This document shows positions 47,944 to 56,341 of a stretch of DNA of 64,000 bases, piece after piece (within the stretch, counting starts at the first letter, position 1; each line of letters begins with the position of its first letter). The stretch spans positions 8,296,502-8,360,501 of the forward strand of contig NZ_CP109460.1 in NCBI RefSeq assembly GCF_036227565.1, in the 5' to 3' direction. This stretch comes from Streptomyces sp. NBC_01454. Lineage in GTDB: Bacteria; Actinomycetota; Actinomycetes; Streptomycetales; Streptomycetaceae. The translations under genes were made by a program, and so were the position numbers. The notes below the pieces were generated by a model that saw only the letters and a program-made list of their open reading frames with translations, did not search any database and was not told the origin of the DNA.

Positions 47944-48330
47944 CGGCATTTCACAACCGGCCCGAGCTGATCACCGCTGCGGGCACGACCCGTCCCGCGA
48001 GGACAGAGGTTGCCCCGGCGGACGGGCCCGCACCGTGAACCAGGCCCGTCCGCCGCACCGAGTTCATGAGGGCCTCGCATCGCTTGGCCGACTCGGCACG
48101 CCCCACGCACGCCCGACCGGTGAACTGGGCCAACTCTCACGCTCAGCCTCCCTGGGCCGGTTCCCACACCAGACGCCCCGACTCCCGGAGTGCCGGAGTG
48201 CCGGATCATCTGCAGTGCCGGATCACTGCTGGACGGTCCCGCCGGCCACATGCGGGGGCGGAACCACCGACAATGCTACGGACACGGCAACGGCAAGCAA
48301 TGGCCTACGAGTTGACGATTCCCATAACGC
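47944..48330. other. Intergenic stretch, nothing recognised
   Basis: 387 bases between the MerR gene and the small repeat-bearing ORF. Several overlapping open frames exist but none has a domain or a ribosome site. Confidence 0.45.
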
Positions 48331-48584
48331 TCACGGCCGCTGCGCCACCCACTCCTCGCTCACCCACTCCTCGCTCACCCACATGTCGCTCACCCACACC
48401 TCGCTCATGACCATGCCGAAGAGCTCGCCGGTGCCGGTTTCGGAGCACGTCCAACGGGCGATGGGGTGATCTCGAAGCCCGGACGGGACGGCTGGGCTCA
48501 CGCAGCCGTCGGCGTCTTCGGTGAGGATGCGGTAGTCGTGGCCGCGGGGGGGGGCGCCGTCCAGTGCTCGTTCCGCTCAGGCAA
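48331..48584 (-). pseudogene. Small ORF with VSEEW repeats and a nine-C tract
   Basis: The minus strand encodes RGHDYRILTEDADGCVSPAV, then PSGLRDHPIARWTCSETGTG and ELFGMVMSEVWVSDMWVSEE, ending VAQRP. The sequence before it (LPERNEHWTAP, from a TTG at 48584) is in another frame, and the two meet at a run of nine C (48546-48554 as G on the plus strand). One base more or less in that run would join them into an ~84-residue protein. The C-terminal repeats come from four 15-bp units. I do not recognise the family. Confidence 0.55.
48346..48405. repeat. Four 15-bp tandem repeats
   Basis: The units CACCCACTCCTCGCT, identical, then two variants (CACCCACATGTCGCT and CACCCACACCTCGCT), lie head to tail. 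On the minus strand they encode five-residue repeats of the type VSEEW/VSDMW. Confidence 0.9.
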
Positions 48585-48705
48585 CCCTCGTGAGCGCGGG
48601 GCGGTCTTGCCGGATGCCGAGGTCGAAGCGGGGACCCTGCCGGCCGGCTGCCGGCACAAGGGCGAAGACGATGTGCCGAGTGCCGAGTGCTGAGTGAGGG
48701 TGGAG

Positions 48706-49143
48706 ATGACGAATCTGAACACCGTGGTGACATGGGTTGACGCACGCGAAAGGCTGCCGCGCAGCGGTAGACCGGTGGCAGCAGCGATCACGGGCCGCTA
48801 TCCAGCCGACAGCGCCACCGAGTCCGAGTCCCAGTCCCAGTCCGAGTCCGAGTTCGAGTCCGAGTTCGAGTCCGAGGCCGATACGGCGTTGGGCGAGGAG
48901 TTTTGGCTGGTGCGGCCGATGGTCTTCACGACTCTGCACCGGAGTGAGGATGGGGCGGAGCACCGCGACTGCTTCGTCGACTCCGACGGGGTTGTCCGTT
49001 TGCCTTTCGGTCGTGCCAGTGAGGAAACCGTGACGCACTGGGCTGAGCTGCCTACCCTGCCAGGCGGGATGACGCACGGCGTTCGTGGGGAAGGCGTGCA
49101 GTCAGCTCTCCAGGACGCGTGGGGCGCTCGTCCCCTCGCTTGA
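48706..49143 (+). CDS. DUF551-like protein with Ser-Glu repeat insert
   Basis: 145 residues. The ends match the DUF551 pattern: TWVDARERLPRSGRPVAAAI at the start and VTHWAELPTLPGG near the end. The middle (ESESQSQSESEFESEFESEA) is an acidic low-complexity insert written by ten hexanucleotide units. DUF551 proteins are often phage or plasmid borne and have no known function. The ATG at 48706 has AGGG six bases upstream. Confidence 0.75.
   Translation: MTNLNTVVTWVDARERLPRSGRPVAAAITGRYPADSATESESQSQSESEFESEFESEADTALGEEFWLVRPMVFTTLHRSEDGAEHRDCFVDSDGVVRLPFGRASEETVTHWAELPTLPGGMTHGVRGEGVQSALQDAWGARPLA
48820..48879. repeat. Ten GAGTCC-type hexanucleotide repeats in a coding region
   Basis: Ten in-frame units (GAGTCC, CAGTCC, GAGTTC, GAGGCC variants) encode alternating Glu/Gln and Ser/Phe. 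A multiple-of-three unit keeps the frame when copy number changes. Confidence 0.9.
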
Positions 49144-49533
49144 CCCACGGCGCGCTCGGACACTTTGCGCGAGTGCCTCGCTCTCGCGAGGGGCGCGGGC
49201 CGAGGCCATCAGGCCGTCCAACGCGTCCCGGGTCCGCATGAGTTCGTCGATGTGCCCGCAGAGCCGGTTGCGCTCCTGCGCCATCCGCTCCAGAGCGGCA
49301 TCGGAGTTGCCCTCGCTGGGCGTGTCGACGCAGGGCAGCAGCTCACAAATCGTACGGCTGGACAGGCCCGCCGCGTACAGGCGTTGGATGAATCGCACCC
49401 GCTCCACCTCGGCCTCCGTGAAATGCCGCTGCCCACTGGCGCTACGACTGCTGGTCAGCAGCCCCTGCTCCTCGTAGTAACGCAGCGACCGGACGCTGGC
49501 GTCGCTACGCGCCGCGAGCTCGCCGATCCGCAC
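49102..49533 (-). CDS. MerR-family transcriptional regulator
   Basis: 143 residues: MRIGELAARSDASVRSLRYY, EEQGLLTSSRSASGQRHFTE, then VRFIQRLYAAGLSSRTICEL and a C-terminal dimer helix (ERMAQERNRLCGHIDELMRT). A Cys in ICELLPCVDTPSEG could bind an inducer. It faces the old-yellow-enzyme fragment, a common redox-regulated pair. The 3' end overlaps the DUF551 gene end by 42 bases on the opposite strand. Confidence 0.92.
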   Translation of the reverse strand: MRIGELAARSDASVRSLRYYEEQGLLTSSRSASGQRHFTEAEVERVRFIQRLYAAGLSSRTICELLPCVDTPSEGNSDAALERMAQERNRLCGHIDELMRTRDALDGLMASARAPRESEALAQSVRARRGSSEGTSAPRVLES

Positions 49534-49649
49534 GACCGCCTCCCACTGTGAACCACACCACGCCGCTTGCCTCTGACGTTGATGTCAGGTTTTAGCGTAG
49601 CGCTGTGTCCGGGGTTCGGGCACGCGAGGTACGAACGGAAGAGCCCGAC

Positions 49650-50066
49650 ATGACGACATTGTTCAGCAGCTACCGACTCGGCGACCTGACCCTGTCCAAC
49701 CGGATGGTGATGGTCCCGATGACCCGCGCCAGGGCCGCGGCCGGCGGCCTTGCCACACCGTCCATGGCGACGTACTACGCGCAGCGCGCAACCGCCGGAC
49801 TCATCGTGTCCGAGGGCGTGCAGCCCAGCCTCGTCGGGCAGTCCAACCCGGGCACGCCCGGACTGCACACCCAGGAGCAGGTCGGCTCATGGCGTGCCGT
49901 GACCGACGCCGTGCACTCCAACGGCGGACGGATCTTCGCCCAGCTCATGCACGGCGGCCGGGTCTCGCACCCCGACACGACCGGCCACCAGCCCGTTGGC
50001 CCCTCACCGATCGCCGCAATGGGCGACGTCTTCACCCCGACCGGCCCGCAGCCCGCACCCCTGCGG
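49650..50066 (+). pseudogene. Old yellow enzyme (NADH:flavin oxidoreductase), N-terminal fragment
   Basis: TTLFSSYRLGDLTLSNRMVM, VPMTRARAAAGGLATPSMAT, YYAQRATAGLIVSEGVQPSL and RIFAQLMHGGRVSHPDTTGH are the first third of an old yellow enzyme barrel, which reduces activated double bonds using FMN. It stops matching near 50066, where sequence of a telomere-associated gene begins. The MerR gene upstream probably once controlled it. Confidence 0.85.
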
Positions 50067-50944
50067 TCGGCCTCGACGTCAACATGGCCTTCGCGGCCGC
50101 CGCCAACCGCCTCGTCGTCGGCACCGGCCCGGCGACCCATGTGAAGAACCCAGCGTTCGACCCGAAGCTGCCCGGCTCCTGGCTCGTCGACCTCTCCCAC
50201 ATCGAGACCGACCCCCGACTCCCCAGCCCGTTCACGCCGAAGGGCACCCGCCCGACCGGGCCGGCCTGGTACTCCACCTCGACCGTCGCCTACGCGGTCG
50301 AACTCGGCGCCCCCGTCCAGCCGTCCGAGGCATACGTCCGCTACGAGCACGGGGCCTACTTCGACGCCTGGTACACGCGCCTGCGCGACGCCTACATGGC
50401 CACCATGGCCGACCTCGGCGTCGAAGCCGGCATGAGCGAGGCCGACTTCCTCGCCGCGATGGCCCGGCACAAGAGCGTCGACCCGGGACAGGCGGCCGTC
50501 CTCTCCGCCATCAAGTCGACGGTCAAGGGCGGCATCGGCAAGCTGCGCGAGTGCCCCCAGAGCATCAAACACAAGTTCGGCGAGCCCTGGCCGGCCCTCG
50601 CCCGCGCCACCTGGAGCCCGCACGCCAGGGCCGAGCTGATCGGCAAGGTGCGCACCAACCAGCACCGCAAACTCATGGCATGGGCGCGTGCGGGCCTGTT
50701 CCCCGTCGCGATCCTGTCCGACTGCGCCGTCTACCTCTCCCACGGCCCCAGCCCTCTGGACTTCATGCCGCACACTCCCGACGGCAAGCCGCTGCCCGGA
50801 GGGTTCCGCCTCGGCGTCAGCCCCGGCATGGTCAAGCACGAAGGCACCCGCGACTTCCTCTGGCTCGCCCAGACCATCGAGGACGAGCAGATCAACCCGG
50901 CCCGCCACATCAAGGGCGACGACGCCCCTGACAACGGAGAGTAG
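50067..50944 (+). pseudogene. tap: Telomere-associated protein Tap, C-terminal part
   Basis: The frame reads LDVNMAFAAAANRLVVGTGP, SWLVDLSHIETDPRLPSPFT, SEAYVRYEHGAYFDAWYTRL, RECPQSIKHKFGEPWPALAR and FRLGVSPGMVKHEGTRDFLW to a stop at 50944. I identify it as Tap, which binds the telomere 3' overhang and recruits the terminal protein, mainly because the next gene is tpg and the order tap-tpg is standard. The N-terminal DNA-binding half of Tap is missing, replaced by the old yellow enzyme fragment. Confidence 0.75.
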
Positions 50945-50953
50945 GAGAACGAC

Positions 50954-51497
50954 GTGGGCATCCTCGGCGACAGCCTGGAGAAGGCCGCGGCCGCCAACAC
51001 CACCCGCCCGATCCCGAAATCAGCCGGCGCGCAAATGCGGTACCTGGTCAAGCAGCACAAGGGCTCAACCAAAGCCGTCGCGCAGCTCCTGGGCATCTCC
51101 CAGCGCACCGTTGAGCGGTACGTCAAAGACCAGATCAAACGGCCCCGCAAGGACCTCGCCGCCCGCATAGAGCGTGAGGTCCGCCGCCGCTGGCAGCCCA
51201 AGGTGCGCGAGAAGGCCCAGCGCCGCGCCGCACAGACCGGCGGGATCACCTTCGAGACCCGGGCCCGGTTCGGCTTCACCGCCGCACCCGGGACAACGGA
51301 CGACGGCCGGATCCGGCTGATCACCCAGCACCGCCGCGTGGCTCTTCGACGCACAGGCCGCCGGCGCCACCGAGCAGCAGCTGCAGAACATCGCCGCCGA
51401 AGGCCTGCAGGAGATCTACTTCAAGGACCGCGGCCGCCGCGCCGACGGCCTCCTGGTCGAGTTCACCGACATCGACTACGTGGAACTCGACTTCTGA
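50954..51497 (+). pseudogene. tpg: Telomere terminal protein Tpg, frameshifted
   Basis: Tpg becomes covalently bound to the 5' ends of linear Streptomyces DNA and primes end patching. The first frame has MGILGDSLEKAAAANTTRPI, KGSTKAVAQLLGISQRTVER and the RARFGFTAAPGTTDDGRI region. Near 51340 the frame shifts; the second frame gives LFDAQAAGATEQQLQNIAAE, GLQEIYFKDRGRRADGLLVE and FTDIDYVELDF with a stop at 51497, a normal Tpg end. Only one indel separates it from an intact ~185-residue protein. It follows tap by nine bases, with a GGAG site. Confidence 0.88.
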
Positions 51498-51549
51498 CCG
51501 ACGGCATGCGTAAGGGCCTGGAACCGACGTGTTGAACCGAGGCGCGATA

Positions 51550-52037
51550 GTTGTCACATGGGCAGGCTTGTTGTCACCAGGCCTGTACGCCGTGCATCGG
51601 CAGCTGCGATGAACGACAAGGGCGTAGTCCATTTACTCGAGCCTGATCAGCGCAGATCAGCGCGAACGGCGAGCGTGCTCCTTGGTGTGCTGCCTCACCT
51701 TGGGGTGTCCCAAGACGCGTACATCTCCGCCCTGTACTGGGCACACCCCGACGGCGGTTGGCTCTCCGTCCTGCTGATGAGCCGCCACGACCATGCAATG
51801 GCCGATGATCCAGCCTTCCGCGAGACGGTGGGAGTGCTTGGTGCGTCCGGGCTTCGGTGCAGCTTCGCGCGCATACTGAATCTCGCCGAAGAGTGTCATG
51901 AGACAGGCACCCCGCCAGAATGGATGGCCGTGAGCGAAACATCCCCCGCGGAGTGACAAGTAGCTTGCCTCGTCGGTGACAACTACGGCGCCTTGCTCGC
52001 GGGAATCCGCAGGGCGGCGCATCCCGGTAGTGACAAC
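51550..52037. repeat. Five GTGACAAC-type boxes around a small gene
   Basis: GTGACAAC occurs inverted at 51550-51557 and 51570-51577 (exactly 20 bp apart) and direct at 51976-51983 and 52030-52037. GTGACAAG stands at 51953-51960. Three are followed by TA(C/G). They flank the gene 51609-51956 and could be operators or iterons. Confidence 0.6.
51609..51956 (+). CDS. Hypothetical protein, 115 aa
   Basis: MNDKGVVHLLEPDQRRSART, ASVLLGVLPHLGVSQDAYIS, ALYWAHPDGGWLSVLLMSRH and EECHETGTPPEWMAVSETSP. Soluble, no signal peptide, no known domain. The ATG at 51609 is chosen over the frame opening at 51558 because the earlier part overlaps the inverted GTGACAAC boxes. It lies between tpg and the first MITE-like repeat. 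Confidence 0.55.
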   Translation: MNDKGVVHLLEPDQRRSARTASVLLGVLPHLGVSQDAYISALYWAHPDGGWLSVLLMSRHDHAMADDPAFRETVGVLGASGLRCSFARILNLAEECHETGTPPEWMAVSETSPAE

Positions 52038-52056
52038 TACCGTGCCTCGGCACACG

Positions 52057-52230
52057 TGTGACTGAGCGCTTCAGTTGGCCGGTTGGCGTTCGATCTGGCC
52101 AGTTGAGCATCGGCGTTTTCCCTGGTCAGCGGGGCGCCGCCCTCCGGACTCCATTCCGCGGAGAGCGGCTTCGGGCATCGTCGCTGGTCAACGGCTTTGC
52201 TTAACGCGCCAACTGAAGCGCTCAGTCACA
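52057..52230. mobile_element. MITE-like element, copy 1 (174 bp)
   Basis: Perfect 23-bp terminal inverted repeats (starting TGTGACTGAGCGCTTCAG) enclose 128 bp without a gene. A second copy of identical length lies at 53740-53913 and differs at only a few bases. No transposase with these ends is in the window. The other bases of 51957-52442 hold no gene. Confidence 0.85.
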
Positions 52231-52442
52231 TCAGGCGCCACCGTGAACCCATCGATTAACGGAGGCCTCTGACCTCCCGGGGCGGAGCTCACTGGGCGTC
52301 CGACTGTATTCGGTATCAGTAATTCCGGTATCCAATCCGCCCCCTACCTTCCGCCCGTCAAAAATGCGTTAAATTTCGGCGTGTCGGCCAAGAGGCTTGA
52401 GTTTGAGTCACGATCTGAAAAATCGTTCGACGGGGGTCCATC

Positions 52443-53159
52443 ATGCTGCTACAAATGATCAAGCACTATCCGCACGAGAAACGGGGAAAAGTGAAAGGCA
52501 AGTTAGCCAACGGGGGACTGTCGCGTCTTAACGCTTCCCGTACCGTCAAGATAGCCATCGCCACCGCCATCGCCACCGCCATCGCCACGTCGGGAATGAT
52601 GATCCCGGCAGCCAGCTCCGCGAGTGCCCAGAGCAACAAGGCCACAAGCGTCGAAAGTGGCGCCACCAGCTCCGCCACGGCAGCCGAGCACAACAGCCTT
52701 CAGGACGGCAGTGGAAGCTTCACCGCCGAGGTCGCCAAAATCGCCCCCAAGACTGGTGCAACGCTCAAGGCAAAGACCGTTCTGTGCGAGTGGAACGCTG
52801 ACTGGAAGTGGGGAGCAGGGACTGTCTCCCAAGTCACGGGCAGCACCAGGTTCTACTGCGCGGCCGTAGGTCCCGATGGCCCGCAGTTCACCGGGGAATC
52901 CCGCGCACGTCTCATGGACGACCACAACAAGGTGATCGCCAACGGGGAGCGCACCGTCATCCAGCCGCTCGACCCGACGCCCACCATCTCGGAGGTGACG
53001 GCGAAGGTGAAGCGCCCCAGAACCCTGCACGTACAGCACGACATGTGGGCCAACTTCCTCACGCCAGGCTGGGTGTGGCAATCGCACCCGAAGGGCTGCG
53101 GCGGCGCCGGCACGACGGCGATCAAGTGCACCATCGACTACAAGAACTTCAAGATCTGA
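52443..53159 (+). CDS. Secreted hypothetical protein, 238 aa
   Basis: A charged N-region (IKHYPHEKRGKVKGKLANGG) precedes a hydrophobic segment with a repeated unit (VKIAIATAIATAIATSGMMI) and an Ala-Ser-Ala cleavage site, so it should be exported. The mature part has a Ser/Thr/Ala-rich linker, then TVLCEWNADWKWGAGTVSQV, TRFYCAAVGPDGPQFTGESR and GWVWQSHPKGCGGAGTTAIK with four cysteines that could form two disulfides. I do not recognise the family. GGGGG lies before the ATG. A 34-bp palindrome follows the stop. Confidence 0.75.
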   Translation: MLLQMIKHYPHEKRGKVKGKLANGGLSRLNASRTVKIAIATAIATAIATSGMMIPAASSASAQSNKATSVESGATSSATAAEHNSLQDGSGSFTAEVAKIAPKTGATLKAKTVLCEWNADWKWGAGTVSQVTGSTRFYCAAVGPDGPQFTGESRARLMDDHNKVIANGERTVIQPLDPTPTISEVTAKVKRPRTLHVQHDMWANFLTPGWVWQSHPKGCGGAGTTAIKCTIDYKNFKI

Positions 53160-53174
53160 CGAAGGATCAACTAA

Positions 53175-53208
53175 GAAGCCGGATCCAGGATATCCTGGAT
53201 CCGGCTTC
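53175..53208 (+). terminator. Perfect 34-bp palindrome, terminator
   Basis: GAAGCCGGATCCAGGAT and its exact complement follow each other with no loop, 15 bases after the stop at 53159. Strong terminator or cruciform-forming site. Confidence 0.8.
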
Positions 53209-53239
53209 CGGCATTCAAAACCGAAGATGCGGGGAAAAT

Positions 53240-53500
53240 ATGTGGTCAGGGAAACACGACAGCTACTTCGAGGCAACAGGAAGAGCGATCGATGAACAGT
53301 TACAGCGAAGCCGTGCCAGGAAACGCGCCAAGGCCGCCAAGTACAGCAGAGAGCAGATAGAGCAGAGTCACAAGATATCCCATGACTCCGAGGCTGCCGA
53401 ACTGGAAAGACTTGCGGTTCTCGGGCAAATCCCAATGGCCGAATATAAGGCCCGCATGGCCGCCCTCAACGAAAAGGCCGAAGAGGAAACCAGCCAGTAG
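53240..53500 (+). CDS. Small SHOCT-like protein, 86 aa
   Basis: MWSGKHDSYFEATGRAIDEQ, a basic helix (RSRARKRAKAAKYSREQIEQ) and then ERLAVLGQIPMAEYKARMAA, which resembles the short SHOCT motif (LxxLxxxGxIxxxEYxxxKxxLL) found at protein ends. It follows the secreted protein by 80 bases and may be co-inherited with it. Function unknown. Confidence 0.6.
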   Translation: MWSGKHDSYFEATGRAIDEQLQRSRARKRAKAAKYSREQIEQSHKISHDSEAAELERLAVLGQIPMAEYKARMAALNEKAEEETSQ

Positions 53501-53612
53501 CGTGGACACTGGCGACAGGCGTCTCCTGGAGCTCCATCATCCTCCGCCGCCCTCCAAACCAGCCCCTCGCCAGGCGTTGCCAGGCCCTGTGACGAGAGGG
53601 GTGGCGGCGAGA

Positions 53613-53706
53613 ACGTGCGGGAGATCCATTTCAAGGACTGTGGCCGCCCGCCATCGGTCTGCTGGCGGAGTTCACCGACATCGCGTACGCAGAACTCGAC
53701 TTCTGA
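53613..53706 (+). pseudogene. Second tpg remnant, C-terminal end
   Basis: REIHFKDCGR, then after a frame change GLLAEFTDIAYAELDF and a stop match the last ~30 residues of Tpg at 51400-51497. The bases after the stop also resemble those after tpg, so a tpg copy was duplicated and then deleted. Confidence 0.75.
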
Positions 53707-53739
53707 AACGGTGGTGTGCTGAGGGCCTGGAGCTCACTT

Positions 53740-53913
53740 TGTGACTGAGTGCTTCAGTTGGCCGGTTAGCGTTCGATCTGCCCAGTTGAGCATCGGCGTT
53801 TTCCCTGGTCAGCGGGGCGCCGCCCTCCGGACTCCATTCCGCGGAGAGCGGCTTCGGGCACCGTCGCTGGTCAACGGCTTTGCTCAACTCGCCAACTGAA
53901 GCGCTCAGTCACA
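53740..53913. mobile_element. MITE-like element, copy 2 (174 bp)
   Basis: The same length and nearly the same sequence as 52057-52230, with 23-bp inverted ends differing at one base. It starts 33 bases after the tpg remnant. A further partial end (TGTGACTGAGCGGTTCGC) follows at 53920. Confidence 0.85.
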
Positions 53914-55023
53914 CCGACTTGTGACTGAGCGGTTCGCTTGGCGGATGCGCGCTTGAGTTGGCGGGAAGGTGCCAAACGTGAGGCGCGATCACCTGCCGGT
54001 GTGAGCCGCTACCAGGTCAGGCGGAGGTCAGCGGCGGACCCGGGTTCCGCCCCCGCTGGTCAGGTAAGTCGTCTCCGTCTGCCCGTGATGCCGCTGACCA
54101 GACTGCTGGCGGCGGTGCCAGGTATTGAAGCTGGTGGTTGTTGGCGGAAGGGGTCGGGTCACCGCACCTCTTCGGGTGGTTTGAGGCGCGGATGGCGGAC
54201 TGGTCCCCGGCACGGCGAAAGAGTGTGGTCGTCCGGGTACGCGGCGCATGTTCCATGGATGCGAGCGATTCACGTGAGTGGGCATGTGCGCCGTGCTGCG
54301 CCAGTACCTACCGCGCAGCAGCCGCAAGCAAGCACCTGATCATCCCCCGCCGTACCCGTGAGATCCTCGACTACTTCCACGAAGGTCGAGAACAAGCCCG
54401 TCGCGCCGCCAACGCCCGCCTTACCTGTAAAAGGTCAGCCCGACAGCGACGAAGTTCGCTCCGTCCATAGGGCGCTCAAATCGCGCTCCGCAGGGCCGGT
54501 GGCCTACGACGCCGGCAGTGTGGAGATCACTGACCCGCGTTCGTACGCAGGCCAGAGCACGTGCAGTCACCTTCGAGGGCCTGGAGATCGCAACCCGCGC
54601 CAAGTCCGGACTCACTGCTGCCGGCAACACCTTCGCCCTCGGCCGCAGGCGCTAGTTCACCGTCTGCACCTCTCCGCGGCAGCGGCCCGAACCCTCATAC
54701 CAGACCGACGGAGCGACGGATCACGGGCTGGCATCCACGCGCTTCAGCGGCTCTAACGGGGCCTAATTCCCAGTGAGGTGCTCGCGTGATTTCCCATTCG
54801 GCGCCGCAGGATCTCGTACCGGGTGTAGAAATGGGCGGGCCCCTCATCGTCATTCCACGGGCGCTGCCCTCCAATTCCGACATGAAATGCGAGGCCGCCT
54901 GGTGAGCATCTCGCCCCGCCGACTTCCCCGATCTGCCCCCACGCCACAAGCCGGCCGGCCGCCGGTCGACCCGGCGGCGGTCGGTCGCCGCTCGGTGCGC
55001 CGCCGCGCCGCCGCGCCACCGGG
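53914..55023. other. Gene-poor subtelomeric stretch with fragments
   Basis: No intact gene in 1.1 kb. Coding-like pieces are RRTREILDYFHEGREQARRA near 54350-54420 and VTFEGLEIATRAKSGLTAAG, then NTFALGRRR with a stop near 54655. I do not recognise either. A short frame from a GTG at 54902 (SISPRRLPRSAPTPQAGRPP) overlaps the next start as ATGA and could be a small coupled gene. Confidence 0.4.
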
Positions 55024-56031
55024 ATGACGCACGCGGAGGCGGCGGCCTGGCTGGAGGACGCCTACTTCTTCGCCCGGCAGGACTCCCGCCACGAGGATCT
55101 GGCTCAGGACAAGCGCGGCCCGGCCGAACTCGCCGAGTGGGAGCGCATCGTCCGGCTGCTCTCCAAGACCGGCGGCATCTACGACCCGGCCGCCGACGCT
55201 GCGGTCCAGGACGAGCGCGCCGCCGACGTCGCAGCCGCCGCACGCCACGAAGCCGCCGCACGGGAAGCGCAGCGCGTGACCACCCGCGCCGATGAGCTCC
55301 AGGCGCTGCGCGATCGGGGCACGCTGGAGCAGACCGAGCCCCGAGAGGGCGACGAAGCCGTCCGGGACGAACTCACCCGCCGCGGGGGCGGGTACGCCCC
55401 AGGCCGACGTCGACGGATGGCTCGCGCAGCCCTCGCCGCGCACCTCGGGCACTACCGCGACCCTGGCGCGCAAGAAGCCGCCGCCGGCCTCTTGCCGCCG
55501 CCGCTGCTCGCCCACGCCGCACTGCCCGCCGAACTCGCCCACCTCGCCCCGGGCGCCGACATCGGCCAGCTGGCGTTCGCAGCCCGGGTCGCCACCACTG
55601 AACCTGAGGCCGCCGGCGACCTCGCCGCGTTCCTCGCCCGCGCCCGGTCCCGGCAGACCTCACTCTCAGCACTCCGAAACGGCGGCACGGCAGCTGGCCC
55701 GGTGGCATGTAACCCCGGCCGGCCCGCCCCCAGGACCGGTTCATCCGGAGTGGCCCCCGGGCCCCGCACGCCGATACCGTGGACACAGACGCCAGTTCCG
55801 CGCCCCTGGAGGCCCGAGGAGCGACCAACCGGCCCCCGCCGACACCGCCGCCCGGCAGCAGCTGCACCCCGCGGCCGCCGAAGCGGTCCGCGCGTACGCC
55901 GCCCGCACCCGGGCCAACGCCGACCAGCTCGCCGGCGTCTTGGAAGACATCGCCACCAACGGCCTGCCCGACCCCGAGCAGTGCACGCCGTGGGAGGAGC
56001 TGCGCGAGGCCCACCTCACCCGCCTCGCTGA
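55024..56031 (+). CDS. Hypothetical Ala-rich protein
   Basis: Starts MTHAEAAAWLEDAYFFARQD, then DKRGPAELAEWERIVRLLSK and a helical Ala/Arg/Glu-rich body (AAARHEAAAREAQRVTTRAD). LPAELAHLAPGADIGQLAFA looks coding to about 55690. After that the frame is Pro/Arg-rich and overlaps the better-supported antitoxin-like frame, so the true end is probably earlier and a frameshift is possible. It has no recognised domain. Confidence 0.5.
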   Translation: MTHAEAAAWLEDAYFFARQDSRHEDLAQDKRGPAELAEWERIVRLLSKTGGIYDPAADAAVQDERAADVAAAARHEAAAREAQRVTTRADELQALRDRGTLEQTEPREGDEAVRDELTRRGGGYAPGRRRRMARAALAAHLGHYRDPGAQEAAAGLLPPPLLAHAALPAELAHLAPGADIGQLAFAARVATTEPEAAGDLAAFLARARSRQTSLSALRNGGTAAGPVACNPGRPAPRTGSSGVAPGPRTPIPWTQTPVPRPWRPEERPTGPRRHRRPAAAAPRGRRSGPRVRRPHPGQRRPARRRLGRHRHQRPARPRAVHAVGGAARGPPHPPR

Positions 56032-56053
56032 CCAGCGCCCAGCCGTCGCCTGA
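55779..56053 (+). CDS. Antitoxin-like protein, probably frameshifted near its start
   Basis: The coding-like end reads AVRAYAARTRANADQLAGVL, EDIATNGLPDPEQCTPWEEL and REAHLTRLADQRPAVA with a stop overlapping the next start (TGATG). A GTG at 55779 begins DTDASSAPLEARGATNRP in another frame, and the two would join with one indel near 55835. Size, acidic helices and coupling to a RelE-like gene suggest an antitoxin; no DNA-binding motif is certain. Confidence 0.5.
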
Positions 56054-56324
56054 TGGCCCCGCAGCAAAGCCCGCGCCGCGCCAGGATCGCCTTCTCCGAC
56101 TCCGCCGCCAAACAGCTGGAGAACATCACCAGCGAGGCGGACATCCACGCCCTGGACCGCGCCCTGGTCGTCATCTCCGTCGCCCCGGACGTCGGCGAGC
56201 CGATCCCCGGCGACACCGCCGGCCCCCAGCTGCGCCAGTACACCGACGAAGTCGAAGCCGTCCGCGTCCTGTACTTCGCCACCGCGCTGCGCACCGTGGT
56301 GTCGTCGCGTACATCGAGGTCTAG
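56053..56324 (+). pseudogene. RelE/ParE-like toxin, frameshifted at the end
   Basis: ARIAFSDSAAKQLENITSEA, IHALDRALVVISVAPDVGEP, GPQLRQYTDEVEAVRVLYFA and TALRTVV follow the RelE/ParE fold order (F-S-x-x-A-x-x-L at the start, R-V-L-Y in the last strands). The normal end VVAYIEV is in the next frame (stop at 56324), one base off near 56303, in GTGGTGTCGTCG. It overlaps the antitoxin-like gene by one base. If the indel is an assembly error, this is an intact toxin-antitoxin pair. Confidence 0.65.
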
Positions 56325-56341
56325 CCGCTCAAGGAGCCCGC

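Noticed and set aside
54850..55542. A 230-codon minus-strand gene
   Set aside because: Gly/Ala/Arg-rich antisense of the plus-strand frame at 55024, which has better coding character and a coupled start.
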